Positions 15,641 to 24,312 of a DNA stretch of 64,000 nucleotides are shown piece by piece. The notes under the pieces are model-generated. The model was not told where the DNA came from, did not search any database, and saw nothing but the letters and a program-made list of their open reading frames with translations. The position numbers and the translations under genes were made by a program. The first letter of the stretch is position 1; each line of letters begins with the position of its first letter. Location: assembly GCA_900546665.1 (NCBI GenBank), contig URDY01000005.1, forward strand, positions 94,945 through 158,944. Reading direction: 5' to 3'. This DNA is from an uncultured Paraprevotella sp. GTDB lineage: Bacteria > Bacteroidota > Bacteroidia > Bacteroidales > Bacteroidaceae.

Positions 15641-16771
15641 ATGCTTATGAAAACATTCAAACGAAACATTATCATTACTGGAGGTGCCGGATTTATCGGC
15701 AGCCACGTAGTCAGACTATTTGTCAACAAATACCCTGATTACCATATCATCAATCTGGATAAGCTGACTTATGCCGGTAATTTGGCCAATCTGAAGGATA
15801 TCGAAGACCGACCCAATTACACTTTTGTTAAAGCGGATATCTGCGATTTTGAAAAGATACAGCAACTCATGGCTGAATTTCACGTTGACGGTGTCATCCA
15901 TCTGGCTGCTGAAAGCCATGTTGACAGAAGTATCAAAGATCCGTTTACATTCGCACGCACCAATGTAATGGGTACCCTCACGCTTTTGCAAGCTGCCAAG
16001 CTCTACTGGGAAAGCCTGCCGGAACAATATACAGACAAGCTCTTTTATCATATTTCAACAGATGAAGTTTACGGTGCACTCGAACTCACCCATCCGGAAG
16101 GATTACCATCTGAAATATCCGCACATGAAGTTTACGGTGATACGTTCTTCAAGGAAACAACCAAATATAATCCACATAGCCCCTATAGTGCCAGTAAAGC
16201 CAGTTCGGACCATTTCGTCCGCGCTTATCACGATACCTATGGCATGCCTACCATCGTAACCAACTGTTCGAACAACTATGGTCCTTATCAGTTTCCTGAA
16301 AAACTAATACCTCTCTTTATCAATAATATCCGTCATCACAAACCTCTACCGGTTTATGGAAAAGGAGAAAATGTACGTGACTGGCTTTATGTCGTAGATC
16401 ATGCACGCGCTATTGATCTAATTTTCCACAAGGGAAAAATAGCCGAAACATACAATATCGGTGGATTCAACGAATGGAAAAACATTGATATCATCAAAGT
16501 CGTCATCAAGACTGTAGACAAACTGTTGGGTAATCCGGAAGGTACTTCACTCAACCTTATTACTTATGTCACAGACAGGCAAGGCCATGACCTCCGATAT
16601 GCGATTGACTCCACCAAACTCAAAAACGAGTTAGACTGGGAACCTAGCCTGCAATTTGAAGAAGGCATTGAAGAAACAGTCAAATGGTATCTCGAAAATC
16701 AGGAATGGATGGACAATGTCACCAGTGGAGATTACCAGAACTATTACGAAAGCATGTACAAAAACAGATAA
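15641..16771 (+). CDS. rfbB: dTDP-glucose 4,6-dehydratase
   Basis: This is a 376-residue extended-SDR enzyme with a Rossmann motif GGAGFIGSHV near residue 13, the active-site motif STDEVYG near 137, and YSASKASSD near 180 with the catalytic Tyr-x-x-x-Lys. It converts dTDP-glucose to dTDP-4-keto-6-deoxyglucose, upstream of RfbC in the rhamnose pathway. The ATG follows directly on the rfbC stop. A second ATG six bases later (MKTFKRN) is an equally possible start. A terminator follows. Length is within the usual 340-380 range. Confidence 0.96.
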   Translation: MLMKTFKRNIIITGGAGFIGSHVVRLFVNKYPDYHIINLDKLTYAGNLANLKDIEDRPNYTFVKADICDFEKIQQLMAEFHVDGVIHLAAESHVDRSIKDPFTFARTNVMGTLTLLQAAKLYWESLPEQYTDKLFYHISTDEVYGALELTHPEGLPSEISAHEVYGDTFFKETTKYNPHSPYSASKASSDHFVRAYHDTYGMPTIVTNCSNNYGPYQFPEKLIPLFINNIRHHKPLPVYGKGENVRDWLYVVDHARAIDLIFHKGKIAETYNIGGFNEWKNIDIIKVVIKTVDKLLGNPEGTSLNLITYVTDRQGHDLRYAIDSTKLKNELDWEPSLQFEEGIEETVKWYLENQEWMDNVTSGDYQNYYESMYKNR

Positions 16772-16792
16772 AAAACTGTTTTTCTATATTTT

Positions 16793-16832
16793 CTGTGTGA
16801 TGCATAATCTTAATAAAATATGCATCACACAG
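16793..16832 (+). terminator. Terminator of rfbCB
   Basis: CTGTGTGATGCATA (16793-16806) and TATGCATCACACAG (16819-16832) form a perfect 14-base-pair stem with a 12-base loop. It lies 21 bases after the rfbB stop and is followed by ATATTTTCCC. Confidence 0.75.
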
Positions 16833-17139
16833 ATATTTTCCCAAACAGAACATCAACCAGTCTTCTGCTTTTTTACAAAAAGAACTTTTATCACTAAAAG
16901 CCTTTCATTTTCCTGTTGTAACCGTAAATCTGTATCTATAAATCTTAATTTCATCAGGCCGAAAACTGAATAATATACATCTTTCTTCATTTAACAGCCA
17001 TTCATAACAGATCAGAGAAGACCAACCTCTTTGACAGTAAAGCACTTCATTATTCCCTCTAACAGCCGAAACAAGCCTCACTCTCCTGTCCTATTCCCTT
17101 TGCATTACTCTTAACTTATATATTTAGACATATATATAA
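16833..17139. other. Intergenic stretch without recognisable gene
   Basis: This lies between the rfbB terminator and the terminator of the large minus-strand gene. It is AT-rich, has stop codons in all frames and contains no promoter box or repeat that I could identify. Confidence 0.6.
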
Positions 17140-17171
17140 AAAAGTGTGCTATTGTTTAATAGCACACTTTT
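17140..17171 (-). terminator. Terminator of the 1211-residue protein gene
   Basis: AAAAGTGTGCTATT (17140-17153) and AATAGCACACTTTT (17158-17171) form a perfect 14-base-pair stem with a 4-base GTTT loop. A- and T-runs at both ends make it functional in both directions. Confidence 0.9.
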
Positions 17172-17208
17172 ATCATCATATCCTTTAAGGATAAATCAAA
17201 TCAGTCCA

Positions 17209-20200
17209 TTACTTTACAAGGATCTTACCAGTCTTCACTGTACCGTCAGAGAGCTCATCCTTGCGGATATAGAGACCACGCTGAGTCGGCTTAGCAATCT
17301 GTGCACCATCAATTGTATAGTAAGTGCTACGTACAACTCTTGCAACACCTTCCTCAATATCCTGTACACCATCCGGACGGTTCTCCTCGCCATTACCATA
17401 GTAGAACAACTGGAAGGTATCAAAGATAGTCCAGTCATTGGCTTCTGTCTGCTGTTCCTTACGGATACCTATATTGATAACCTGACCTTCTTTTACTTCG
17501 AAATTAAGTTCGTTGTAATACAAGTTATTACTGAAAGCAGGACCTGCATCTTCCATTGCATTAGGAATGTACCATGCTTCGATCGGATTATCTTCTGTAG
17601 TCAAAGAGTCGGCCACATTCACATTCTGAGATGCTGTAGGTTCTGACTGTCCGTCTTCAATGATTGACATGATCGGTGTATACGTCCATGCATCTTCCGG
17701 ACCAGCATACAACATGGCATTCAGATCCTCCACTCCACGACGGTGCTTACCTGCTGCTATTTCATATCCACCATCACGATAGAATGCATTACATGACAAA
17801 CGATAGAAACCAGGAGCCAAGCCATACAATGTCTGATGGATATCAAAGCTCTTGTTGTTATAGAACTCACCAGCTGAAATTCTGAAGTTCATATCGCCAC
17901 CGTCACGGTTTGTTGTCCATCCTTCACCAGTATCAGTTGTCAGACCGCTTTCTGTATCAGTCAAAGAGAATCCCGGATTAATAATCAATGAAGTCAAATC
18001 CTTCGGATCATCCTTAGTAGCTCCAACACCTGCCACATCCTGTACGGCCTTGGTCAAAAGTGAATTCAACTGAACTGTATATTCATCTACCTTTTCTACA
18101 GATTCTATTTCATTCGTCGGCAGAAGCGCACTGATTTCATCGCAAAGATCGTAAACCGGTGAAAAATCAATACCTTCGAATCCTGGTGTCTGCTCATAAT
18201 TCGGGCAACGGTTATTATACATATCGTCAACCAAAGTATTCAACTCGGCAGTACGTTCAACTGAAGTATTGGCATATTCAATGGCTTCTTTCATATCAGC
18301 AATAATCGTCTCTGCTTCCTCAGTTGTGGTAGGAGATGAAATAAATGCACTGGCTTTGGTCAACAATTCACCCAACTGAGCAACCACATCGGCAGTTGCA
18401 GTCTTTTCGTAACTGGTGATTGCTGAATACAACACATTTGCCTCATTATAAAGAAGCTGTACTGAAGCTACATAATCAGCTGCTGTTGCTTCACCAACAT
18501 AGTTGACACGGAAATTATCAAAAGTATTCCAGCTTCCTGCCAAACCGGCTTCTGCATTCATCTTCACACCAAAACGGAGCTTACCATCAAATACAACACA
18601 ACGTACTTCATTCTTGTATTCTCCTGCCTCAAAAGCTATGGCCGCATTGGTACGGTTATTAACAACATATTTGGTTTCACCATCTACTGTAACCTGTCTG
18701 TCATCCGTACTTCCGTCATCTTTAGTTGCATACGGTTCTGTACGGCCACCATTATACAAGTGTTGCAAAGCAACCGCATTGTCATTACCATACAACTGTG
18801 CATATACAGTGTTTGTCACGCCGTCACCCCAACCAGCTTGCAACTCGTCATTATTTCCCGGACGAGAGAAACCTTGCATTGAAATTGTATAAACACCGTT
18901 AGGAATATTTTCTATTTCCTGATATACATCAAAAGACTGTGCACCTGCATTTCCAAAATATTTCTCAGCAACACCTGCCTCAATTCCAGGACCGCCATTC
19001 CATCCCGTGCTACTGTTATTATCAAAATTAGGTGACTGCAACAATCCATAAAGATCTCCGGTCAAGCCATTGTTCACCATTTCAAAGATATCCTTACGGA
19101 AGGCTTCATCTATCTTGGTAGCTACGCTATCGATATAAAGAGGATCAAATGTGCCATTGTTATATGAATCTTCCAAAGCATCCGTACAATCATAAATATT
19201 CACGAATGCTTCCGGATTGTCTGACAATTCAGCATACGGTTCATAATTGTCGATCAATGTAGCCAATTTGTCATCAATGATCGGCATCAACTCACTATAA
19301 GCCTGCACGTCATTCTTCATTGTATCCATACGATGGATCAGGATCAAGCGCAAGCTAACCAGGCTGTCGTCACTTAATTCATCATTGGCAAGACCATCCT
19401 GTGCCAACTTCAAATCAGCTTCAAATTTTTCTTTTCCTGCTGCACTACACTTTGCATCTGCAATTTCAGCCAAGTAAGCCTCGGCTTCGTTTATCGTAGC
19501 CTGCAAACCGTCCTTAGCAAAGCTATCGCTCTTGCCATAATATGTCAACTTGAAGTTATCAACACCCAGCCACTGGAAATTTGCACCAATCACACGCAAA
19601 CCTATTGTAGCAGAATTATTTATTACTGTAAATTCCACTTCATAAGGAGCTGCCGTAGGCGTACCATTAACATTTCCGGGCTGATCAATAGCCTGACGCT
19701 CTTCACCGGCTCCACCATCTGCCACCAAATAAGCACCTTCTGGAGCATCATTGTTAGTCAGGACATAAGCAGACAATTTATACTTACCCTGAGGCAGATC
19801 TTTCACTTCCTGAAGAATTGACCAGTTTGACTGTGGAGGCTGTGCCACCCATCTTTCAAAGAAGTTTGCAAAGGTTGCTTTACCATCTGTAGTCGGTTTC
19901 TCCGCAGACTGCATTCCGAAATTATCCTGTCCGCTCTGTGAATCACGTTGGGTAGTCCATCCTGTAGTACCATTATCAAATGACGGTGAACTGATACGGT
20001 TGGTCAAATCCATAGGATTATCTTCAGACGCATTACCGATCAAGAAATCATCCACTTCTTTTGTCAAAGCTTCAGCAGCAGCCTTGATTTCTTCAGCTGT
20101 ACCATTACCATTGTAAATTTCCTCATATTCAGTATAATCCTGATAACCTTTGGCAACAGCATATTCCAATGCAGTTTTCAACTCAAATTTGGCCTCATAA

Positions 20201-20844
20201 GCTTTGTAATCGTCCTCTTTAACAAAAGCCCAGTCAAATTCTGCTTTTTCATAGCCAGCTGTTTCCTTGTTAGCCAAAGGCCATACAGTATGGTTAACCA
20301 TTGTACCATCCTCATTAATCTGGCCGTCCCATCCCATGTAGCAGTCCTTGTAGATTCCATCCTGAGCGCTCTCACCATAACGGGGATCTTCTTCCGGTAT
20401 GCGGATACGGTATGTGTCTGAATCTGCATTTTTGGTTATCTTCCACACATAGCTTCCCTCATCCTGAAGGTTATAGTCCACGCAAAGTATTGTACTGTTA
20501 GTCCAAAGATACTTGGGCTTTCCACCATTATTAGCCGTAGCATCCAACATTTCCAATGTCCAACCTGTTACAGTACCGGCTTCACGATTGTCTGTAGCTG
20601 TTCTTACACGAACACGCTGTCCTTTATCGCTCAGCACGACTTCAGTACCCCAATTGTTCTGGGCGTTACCGTTAGCCATAAACAACTTGGTAGCCGGATG
20701 ATAGACATAATAAATGCCCTCACTTTCTAAATCAATTGCAACTGTTGGTAATGTAGGATCTTCCCATTCTGTCGCTGCCCAAAGAGGCATTGTAGACATC
20801 GTAGCGCCACAAAGCGCCATTGCTGCTAGTAAACTGTTTCTCAT
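17209..20844 (-). CDS. Large secreted modular protein with three sugar-binding-like modules
   Basis: The protein has 1211 residues with a signal peptide (MRNSLLAAMALCGATM...PLWA). After an N-terminal beta-trefoil-like part (YYVYHPATKLFMANGN), three similar beta-sandwich modules recur near residues 290-430, 590-780 and 955-1155. Each has a pattern of I/S-x-P-x-F plus G-W then 'QEVKDLPQGKYKL'-type strands (DLPQGKYKL, NIPNGVYTI, GLAPGFYRL). Helical FIVAR-like linkers (for example AEAYLAEIADAKCSAAGKEK) lie between them. The tail YYTIDGAQIAKPTQRGLYI ... GKILVK resembles a C-terminal sorting-like domain. It probably binds glycans at the cell surface. It stands alone between rfbB and a HAD gene. No catalytic domain is seen. 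Confidence 0.75.
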   Translation of the reverse strand: MRNSLLAAMALCGATMSTMPLWAATEWEDPTLPTVAIDLESEGIYYVYHPATKLFMANGNAQNNWGTEVVLSDKGQRVRVRTATDNREAGTVTGWTLEMLDATANNGGKPKYLWTNSTILCVDYNLQDEGSYVWKITKNADSDTYRIRIPEEDPRYGESAQDGIYKDCYMGWDGQINEDGTMVNHTVWPLANKETAGYEKAEFDWAFVKEDDYKAYEAKFELKTALEYAVAKGYQDYTEYEEIYNGNGTAEEIKAAAEALTKEVDDFLIGNASEDNPMDLTNRISSPSFDNGTTGWTTQRDSQSGQDNFGMQSAEKPTTDGKATFANFFERWVAQPPQSNWSILQEVKDLPQGKYKLSAYVLTNNDAPEGAYLVADGGAGEERQAIDQPGNVNGTPTAAPYEVEFTVINNSATIGLRVIGANFQWLGVDNFKLTYYGKSDSFAKDGLQATINEAEAYLAEIADAKCSAAGKEKFEADLKLAQDGLANDELSDDSLVSLRLILIHRMDTMKNDVQAYSELMPIIDDKLATLIDNYEPYAELSDNPEAFVNIYDCTDALEDSYNNGTFDPLYIDSVATKIDEAFRKDIFEMVNNGLTGDLYGLLQSPNFDNNSSTGWNGGPGIEAGVAEKYFGNAGAQSFDVYQEIENIPNGVYTISMQGFSRPGNNDELQAGWGDGVTNTVYAQLYGNDNAVALQHLYNGGRTEPYATKDDGSTDDRQVTVDGETKYVVNNRTNAAIAFEAGEYKNEVRCVVFDGKLRFGVKMNAEAGLAGSWNTFDNFRVNYVGEATAADYVASVQLLYNEANVLYSAITSYEKTATADVVAQLGELLTKASAFISSPTTTEEAETIIADMKEAIEYANTSVERTAELNTLVDDMYNNRCPNYEQTPGFEGIDFSPVYDLCDEISALLPTNEIESVEKVDEYTVQLNSLLTKAVQDVAGVGATKDDPKDLTSLIINPGFSLTDTESGLTTDTGEGWTTNRDGGDMNFRISAGEFYNNKSFDIHQTLYGLAPGFYRLSCNAFYRDGGYEIAAGKHRRGVEDLNAMLYAGPEDAWTYTPIMSIIEDGQSEPTASQNVNVADSLTTEDNPIEAWYIPNAMEDAGPAFSNNLYYNELNFEVKEGQVINIGIRKEQQTEANDWTIFDTFQLFYYGNGEENRPDGVQDIEEGVARVVRSTYYTIDGAQIAKPTQRGLYIRKDELSDGTVKTGKILVK

Positions 20845-20924
20845 TTCTACAGAATTTAAGTAAGTTAGAATCTTTTTTAAATTATAATATAATGTGGTTA
20901 GTTCATAGTGATTACTTAACGTGG

Positions 20925-20932
20925 CAAATTTA
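20925..20932 (-). promoter_or_regulatory. Promoter -7 box for the 1211-residue protein gene
   Basis: On the minus strand this reads TAAATTTG, an exact TAnnTTTG match, about 80 bases upstream of ATG 20844. A T-rich TTTTTC element lies roughly 20 bases further upstream. Confidence 0.55.
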
Positions 20933-21177
20933 CATTAATTTTCGGAATAGAAAAATTTATTTCTCAGAAAGTATACGATTAAATACGTTTTTTAACATTA
21001 AATCATTTATAAGCTTCCCATGTCTGAAATGAATGGCATTCAATATAAGAACGACTATTAATTTCAACATATATATACTAAAAAAATAGAATCATATACA
21101 TCCTGATTACATCATTTTTAATACCTTCCACTCCATTAATTCTTCAAAATAGCCTTTATTTCTTTCTCTTTTTTTAT
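20933..21177. other. Intergenic stretch between divergent promoters
   Basis: This AT-rich sequence lies between the promoter of the 1211-residue gene and that of the HAD gene. I see no ORF of note and no repeat. Confidence 0.6.
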
Positions 21178-21185
21178 TACCTTTG
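21178..21185 (+). promoter_or_regulatory. Promoter -7 box for the HAD phosphatase gene
   Basis: TACCTTTG, an exact TAnnTTTG match, 31 bases upstream of ATG 21217. The -33 region is T-rich without a clean TTTG. Confidence 0.6.
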
Positions 21186-21216
21186 CTCCTCATATTTACA
21201 AATAAATACTACCGAG

Positions 21217-21642
21217 ATGACTATAGCCATAGATTTTGATGGAACCATAGTGGAACACCGCTATCCTGAAATTGGAAAAGAAATTCCATTTGCAGTAACG
21301 ACATTAAAAAAATTGATTGAAGAGAAACACAAACTTATCCTGTGGACTGTACGAGAAGGCAAGTTATTAGATGAAGCCGTAGAATGGTGCAGACAAAGAG
21401 GTATTGAATTTTACGCAATCAACAAGGATTATCCTGAAGAAGAAAAAGAGCATAACAAGCACTATAGCAGAAAGCTTAAAGCAGATCTGTTTATAGATGA
21501 CAGGAATATCGGAGGATTGCCTGATTGGGGAACTATATACAGAATTATCCATGAAAAAAAGACATACGAAGATATTCTTTCTGAAATATATCATGAAGAA
21601 TCTGCTCCAGTAAAGCCTAAAAGAAAAAGGTGGTGGTTTTAA
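21217..21642 (+). CDS. HAD-superfamily hydrolase (BT0820-like)
   Basis: This 141-residue protein begins MTIAIDFDGTIVEHRYPEIG. The DxDGT motif supplies the nucleophile Asp6 and the acid/base Asp8. Motif II is LWTVREG near residue 45, and motif IV is LFIDDRNIGG near 92. The small size and lack of a cap domain match a Bacteroides phosphatase-like group known from structure (BT0820). The substrate is unknown; a small phosphorylated metabolite is likely. The C-terminus is basic (KPKRKRWWF). The stop codon lies inside the terminator stem that it shares with the convergent wzc gene. Confidence 0.85.
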   Translation: MTIAIDFDGTIVEHRYPEIGKEIPFAVTTLKKLIEEKHKLILWTVREGKLLDEAVEWCRQRGIEFYAINKDYPEEEKEHNKHYSRKLKADLFIDDRNIGGLPDWGTIYRIIHEKKTYEDILSEIYHEESAPVKPKRKRWWF

Positions 21643-21662
21643 TTTTAACCATCACCTTTTTT
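21626..21662. terminator. Bidirectional terminator between the HAD gene and wzc
   Basis: AAAGGTGGTGGTT (21626-21638) pairs with AACCATCACCTTT (21647-21659) with one G-U. A T run follows on the plus strand and an A run (21624-21628) serves the minus strand. It overlaps the 3' end of the HAD coding region. Confidence 0.85.
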
Positions 21663-21666
21663 ATTA

Positions 21667-24114
21667 TTATTTGGCAGAATCTTCAATCAGACTTTCATCA
21701 CGACTAACAGAATTATAATCACCATAAGTTCCATAAAATCCATATCGTCCGCCTCGACCTTTCTGGCCATAACCATAATACAATTGGTATTTACGACGTT
21801 TAAGATCCACACCATTCAAGACCATATTCATCTTTGGCAATTTCTTTTCATCATAAAGTTTATTAATCAGCTCAAAATTACGTTTGAGTGAATAATCACA
21901 CCTACAAACAACAAGAGTTACGTCTGCCAAACGTGCCAAAAGCAATGTATCGCTCACCAACCCTAATGGCGGAGTATCTATCACAATCATATCATACCAT
22001 TCTCTTAATCGTGAGAATACATAATCCAAACGGTCTGACGACAAAAGTTCGTTAGGATTTGGAGGAATCAGCCCCGCTGGAAGGACATCCAAATTGGCAT
22101 GAATACGCGAATTAAAAATTTGATTATGCAAATTCTCATCAGACGTATCATCACTAGCCAGAAACGTCGTCAAGCCTCTGCCATTCGTACGAAGTTTAAA
22201 TAATTTTGCCAAACGAGGCTTTCTTATGTCCAATCCGACAACCAAAACCTTACGTCCCATAAGCGCCAGACTCATTGCCAAATTCGTTGAAACGAATGTT
22301 TTACCTTCTCCAGGAATCATCGATGTGCTTATTACGACTTGTTCGTTTTTATTAATTACAAAGCCTAAATTAGTACGAAGACTACGGAAAGTTTCCTCCA
22401 TCATACCGTTTGCATTTTCATTAATGACGATTCCATTATTTTCAGAAGTCGGGTCATCACTCATAAAAATATCAGCCAAGACAGGAATACGGGTCAATTT
22501 TTCCACATCCTCACGCCCCTCTATTCGATATCTCAACAACTTCTTTACATAAAAGATTCCTAATGGAACAGCTCCACCCAGCACCAATGCAATCAACAAT
22601 ACAATTTTGTTTTTTGGTGAAACCGGATTATTTAACGTTTCAGGTTTATCAACAACCTGCGCTTTAGCAGCTGTTGACGCCAAGGAAATGGAATTTTCTT
22701 CCCGTTTCTGAAGAAGTATCTGAAAAAGAGCTGCCTGTATCTCACGCTGACGTTCAATCTGACTATAATTTTTTTCCTGGGTCGGCGCTGCAGACAAACG
22801 ACTCATAAAATGCTGATATTGTTCATCTACTTGCATTTTTCTTGTGCGAAGATTTTCATAAATACTTTGCAAAGAATGCTGTATTCCCGGACGCATGGCT
22901 TCAATAGCGTTAGTAACAGTCGTTACTGCTGGAGAATTTTCAGATGCCGATTTTAACATTCTTGCTCTGTTAACCACATATTCATTATAACGAGCTATAC
23001 TTTCATTTAATCCGACATCAGACAATCCCATATTAGCAGGAACCACCTGCATGGCATTTCGTGGATCCTGCATATAATCCATCAACGACTTGATCAACAT
23101 CAACTGAGTCTGCAATTCAACCTGCTGTTTCTGATAACTTTCCAAGCCTTTATAAGCCGCATCTGCATCCGAAGTCAGATCCATCAGTTTATTGCTTTTC
23201 TTAAAACCCTCCAAACGTGAATCCGACATACCCAATTCATTTGAAACCATCAGAATCCTTTCATTAATAAAAGAATCGGTTTTCAAAGCCACTTCATTTT
23301 TACTTTCATTTGCATCATCATTATAGACCTTGATCAACTCATTTAAATAATCTTGAGCACGTTTATACTGAGAATCCAGCACCGTAATGCGTACAATCGT
23401 AGTCAATTTACTTGTTGGTTCAAAAGTTGTTTGAGCCAACATTGCGCTGGCAATCCTTTCAGGATTATAAATATGAACATCAACAGGCACAGTCAACAAA
23501 GGATTTTCCGGATTCGGTCTCAATTCCACCCATCCGGAAGGTGTCTGGATTTTAGCCGGCAACGTTTTGACTTCCGTCTCAAATTCTTCATCTAAAGCTG
23601 TACCTTTAATACTATATCCAGTTTCAATTGGTATTATTTTCAATACGACAGGAGAGGCCAATGTATCTAAAAACTCCTTTGACATATCTGCAAGAACAGG
23701 TGACCCACCATATATTTCATGATCACGAAAAACACCTTCTGAAAAATAGCGTATATATAATTTCAAATTGGTTACTGATCTTAATGCCAATGTCTTACTT
23801 GCAATTATTTCCATTTCATTGTCAAAGCCATTGGTGTTATTCATCAAACCGAGTTGACTAAAATCCGTCAATGCCGAACCATACATTCTTCTTGCATTTT
23901 GATCAACATCTTTTATTAGGACTTTAGTAAAAGTTGAATATACCGGAGGAGTCTTTTTAATATATACAAAAGCCAATAATAGACATAATACAATGGAAAG
24001 AACAAACCATCGCCAATACAATTTTAGTACTGTTATCAAATCCTGCCACGTAAATCCAAATAAATCGTCCTTCAAAGAAGAGTCTTGATAATTCTTTTCA
24101 AAATCTTGTTCCAT
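21667..24114 (-). CDS. wzc: Polysaccharide co-polymerase / tyrosine autokinase (Wzc type)
   Basis: The protein has about 815 residues from ATG 24114 (MEQDFEKNYQ). It has a cytoplasmic N-terminus, a first membrane helix near residues 40-60 (FVLSIVLCLLLAFVYI), a long periplasmic Wzz-like region with coiled coils, a second helix near 510 (IVLLIALVLGGAVPLGIFYV), then a BY-kinase domain. That domain has Walker A (SMIPGEGKTFVST), Walker A' (VVGLDIRKPRL) and Walker B (MIVIDTPP). The tail holds eight Tyr within about 25 residues (from YQLYYGYG on), the autophosphorylation cluster. It controls chain length and export of capsule or exopolysaccharide. A longer frame from TTG 24144 is ruled out because that codon is inside the promoter. 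Confidence 0.95.
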   Translation of the reverse strand: MEQDFEKNYQDSSLKDDLFGFTWQDLITVLKLYWRWFVLSIVLCLLLAFVYIKKTPPVYSTFTKVLIKDVDQNARRMYGSALTDFSQLGLMNNTNGFDNEMEIIASKTLALRSVTNLKLYIRYFSEGVFRDHEIYGGSPVLADMSKEFLDTLASPVVLKIIPIETGYSIKGTALDEEFETEVKTLPAKIQTPSGWVELRPNPENPLLTVPVDVHIYNPERIASAMLAQTTFEPTSKLTTIVRITVLDSQYKRAQDYLNELIKVYNDDANESKNEVALKTDSFINERILMVSNELGMSDSRLEGFKKSNKLMDLTSDADAAYKGLESYQKQQVELQTQLMLIKSLMDYMQDPRNAMQVVPANMGLSDVGLNESIARYNEYVVNRARMLKSASENSPAVTTVTNAIEAMRPGIQHSLQSIYENLRTRKMQVDEQYQHFMSRLSAAPTQEKNYSQIERQREIQAALFQILLQKREENSISLASTAAKAQVVDKPETLNNPVSPKNKIVLLIALVLGGAVPLGIFYVKKLLRYRIEGREDVEKLTRIPVLADIFMSDDPTSENNGIVINENANGMMEETFRSLRTNLGFVINKNEQVVISTSMIPGEGKTFVSTNLAMSLALMGRKVLVVGLDIRKPRLAKLFKLRTNGRGLTTFLASDDTSDENLHNQIFNSRIHANLDVLPAGLIPPNPNELLSSDRLDYVFSRLREWYDMIVIDTPPLGLVSDTLLLARLADVTLVVCRCDYSLKRNFELINKLYDEKKLPKMNMVLNGVDLKRRKYQLYYGYGQKGRGGRYGFYGTYGDYNSVSRDESLIEDSAK

Positions 24115-24141
24115 GCTCTTTAAAACCAATATTATAAATGA

Positions 24142-24173
24142 CAAAAATAACCAATTGTATAAGAATTGCCAAA
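24142..24173 (-). promoter_or_regulatory. Consensus promoter for wzc
   Basis: On the minus strand this is TTTG (24173-24170), a 20-base spacer, then TATTTTTG (24149-24142). It is a full match to the Bacteroidetes -33/-7 consensus. It covers TTG 24144, so translation starts at ATG 24114 with a leader of roughly 20 bases. Confidence 0.8.
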
Positions 24174-24240
24174 TTCAGGCCAAGAAAAAAGCCTATTTTT
24201 GATTTTTGGGTTTCAAAATTTAAAAAAAATTAAAAGTGAA

Positions 24241-24271
24241 TTGTATTTTGATATTTATTTTAATATATTTG
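24241..24271 (+). promoter_or_regulatory. Promoter for the polyprenyl-phosphate sugar transferase gene
   Basis: TTG at 24241-24243 (context AATTG), 20-base spacer, then TATATTTG at 24264-24271. It is 41 bases before ATG 24313 and divergent from the wzc promoter. Confidence 0.7.
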
Positions 24272-24312
24272 CCCCGAAATATTTCATTCACACTGAATAA
24301 ACTACTAAAACA

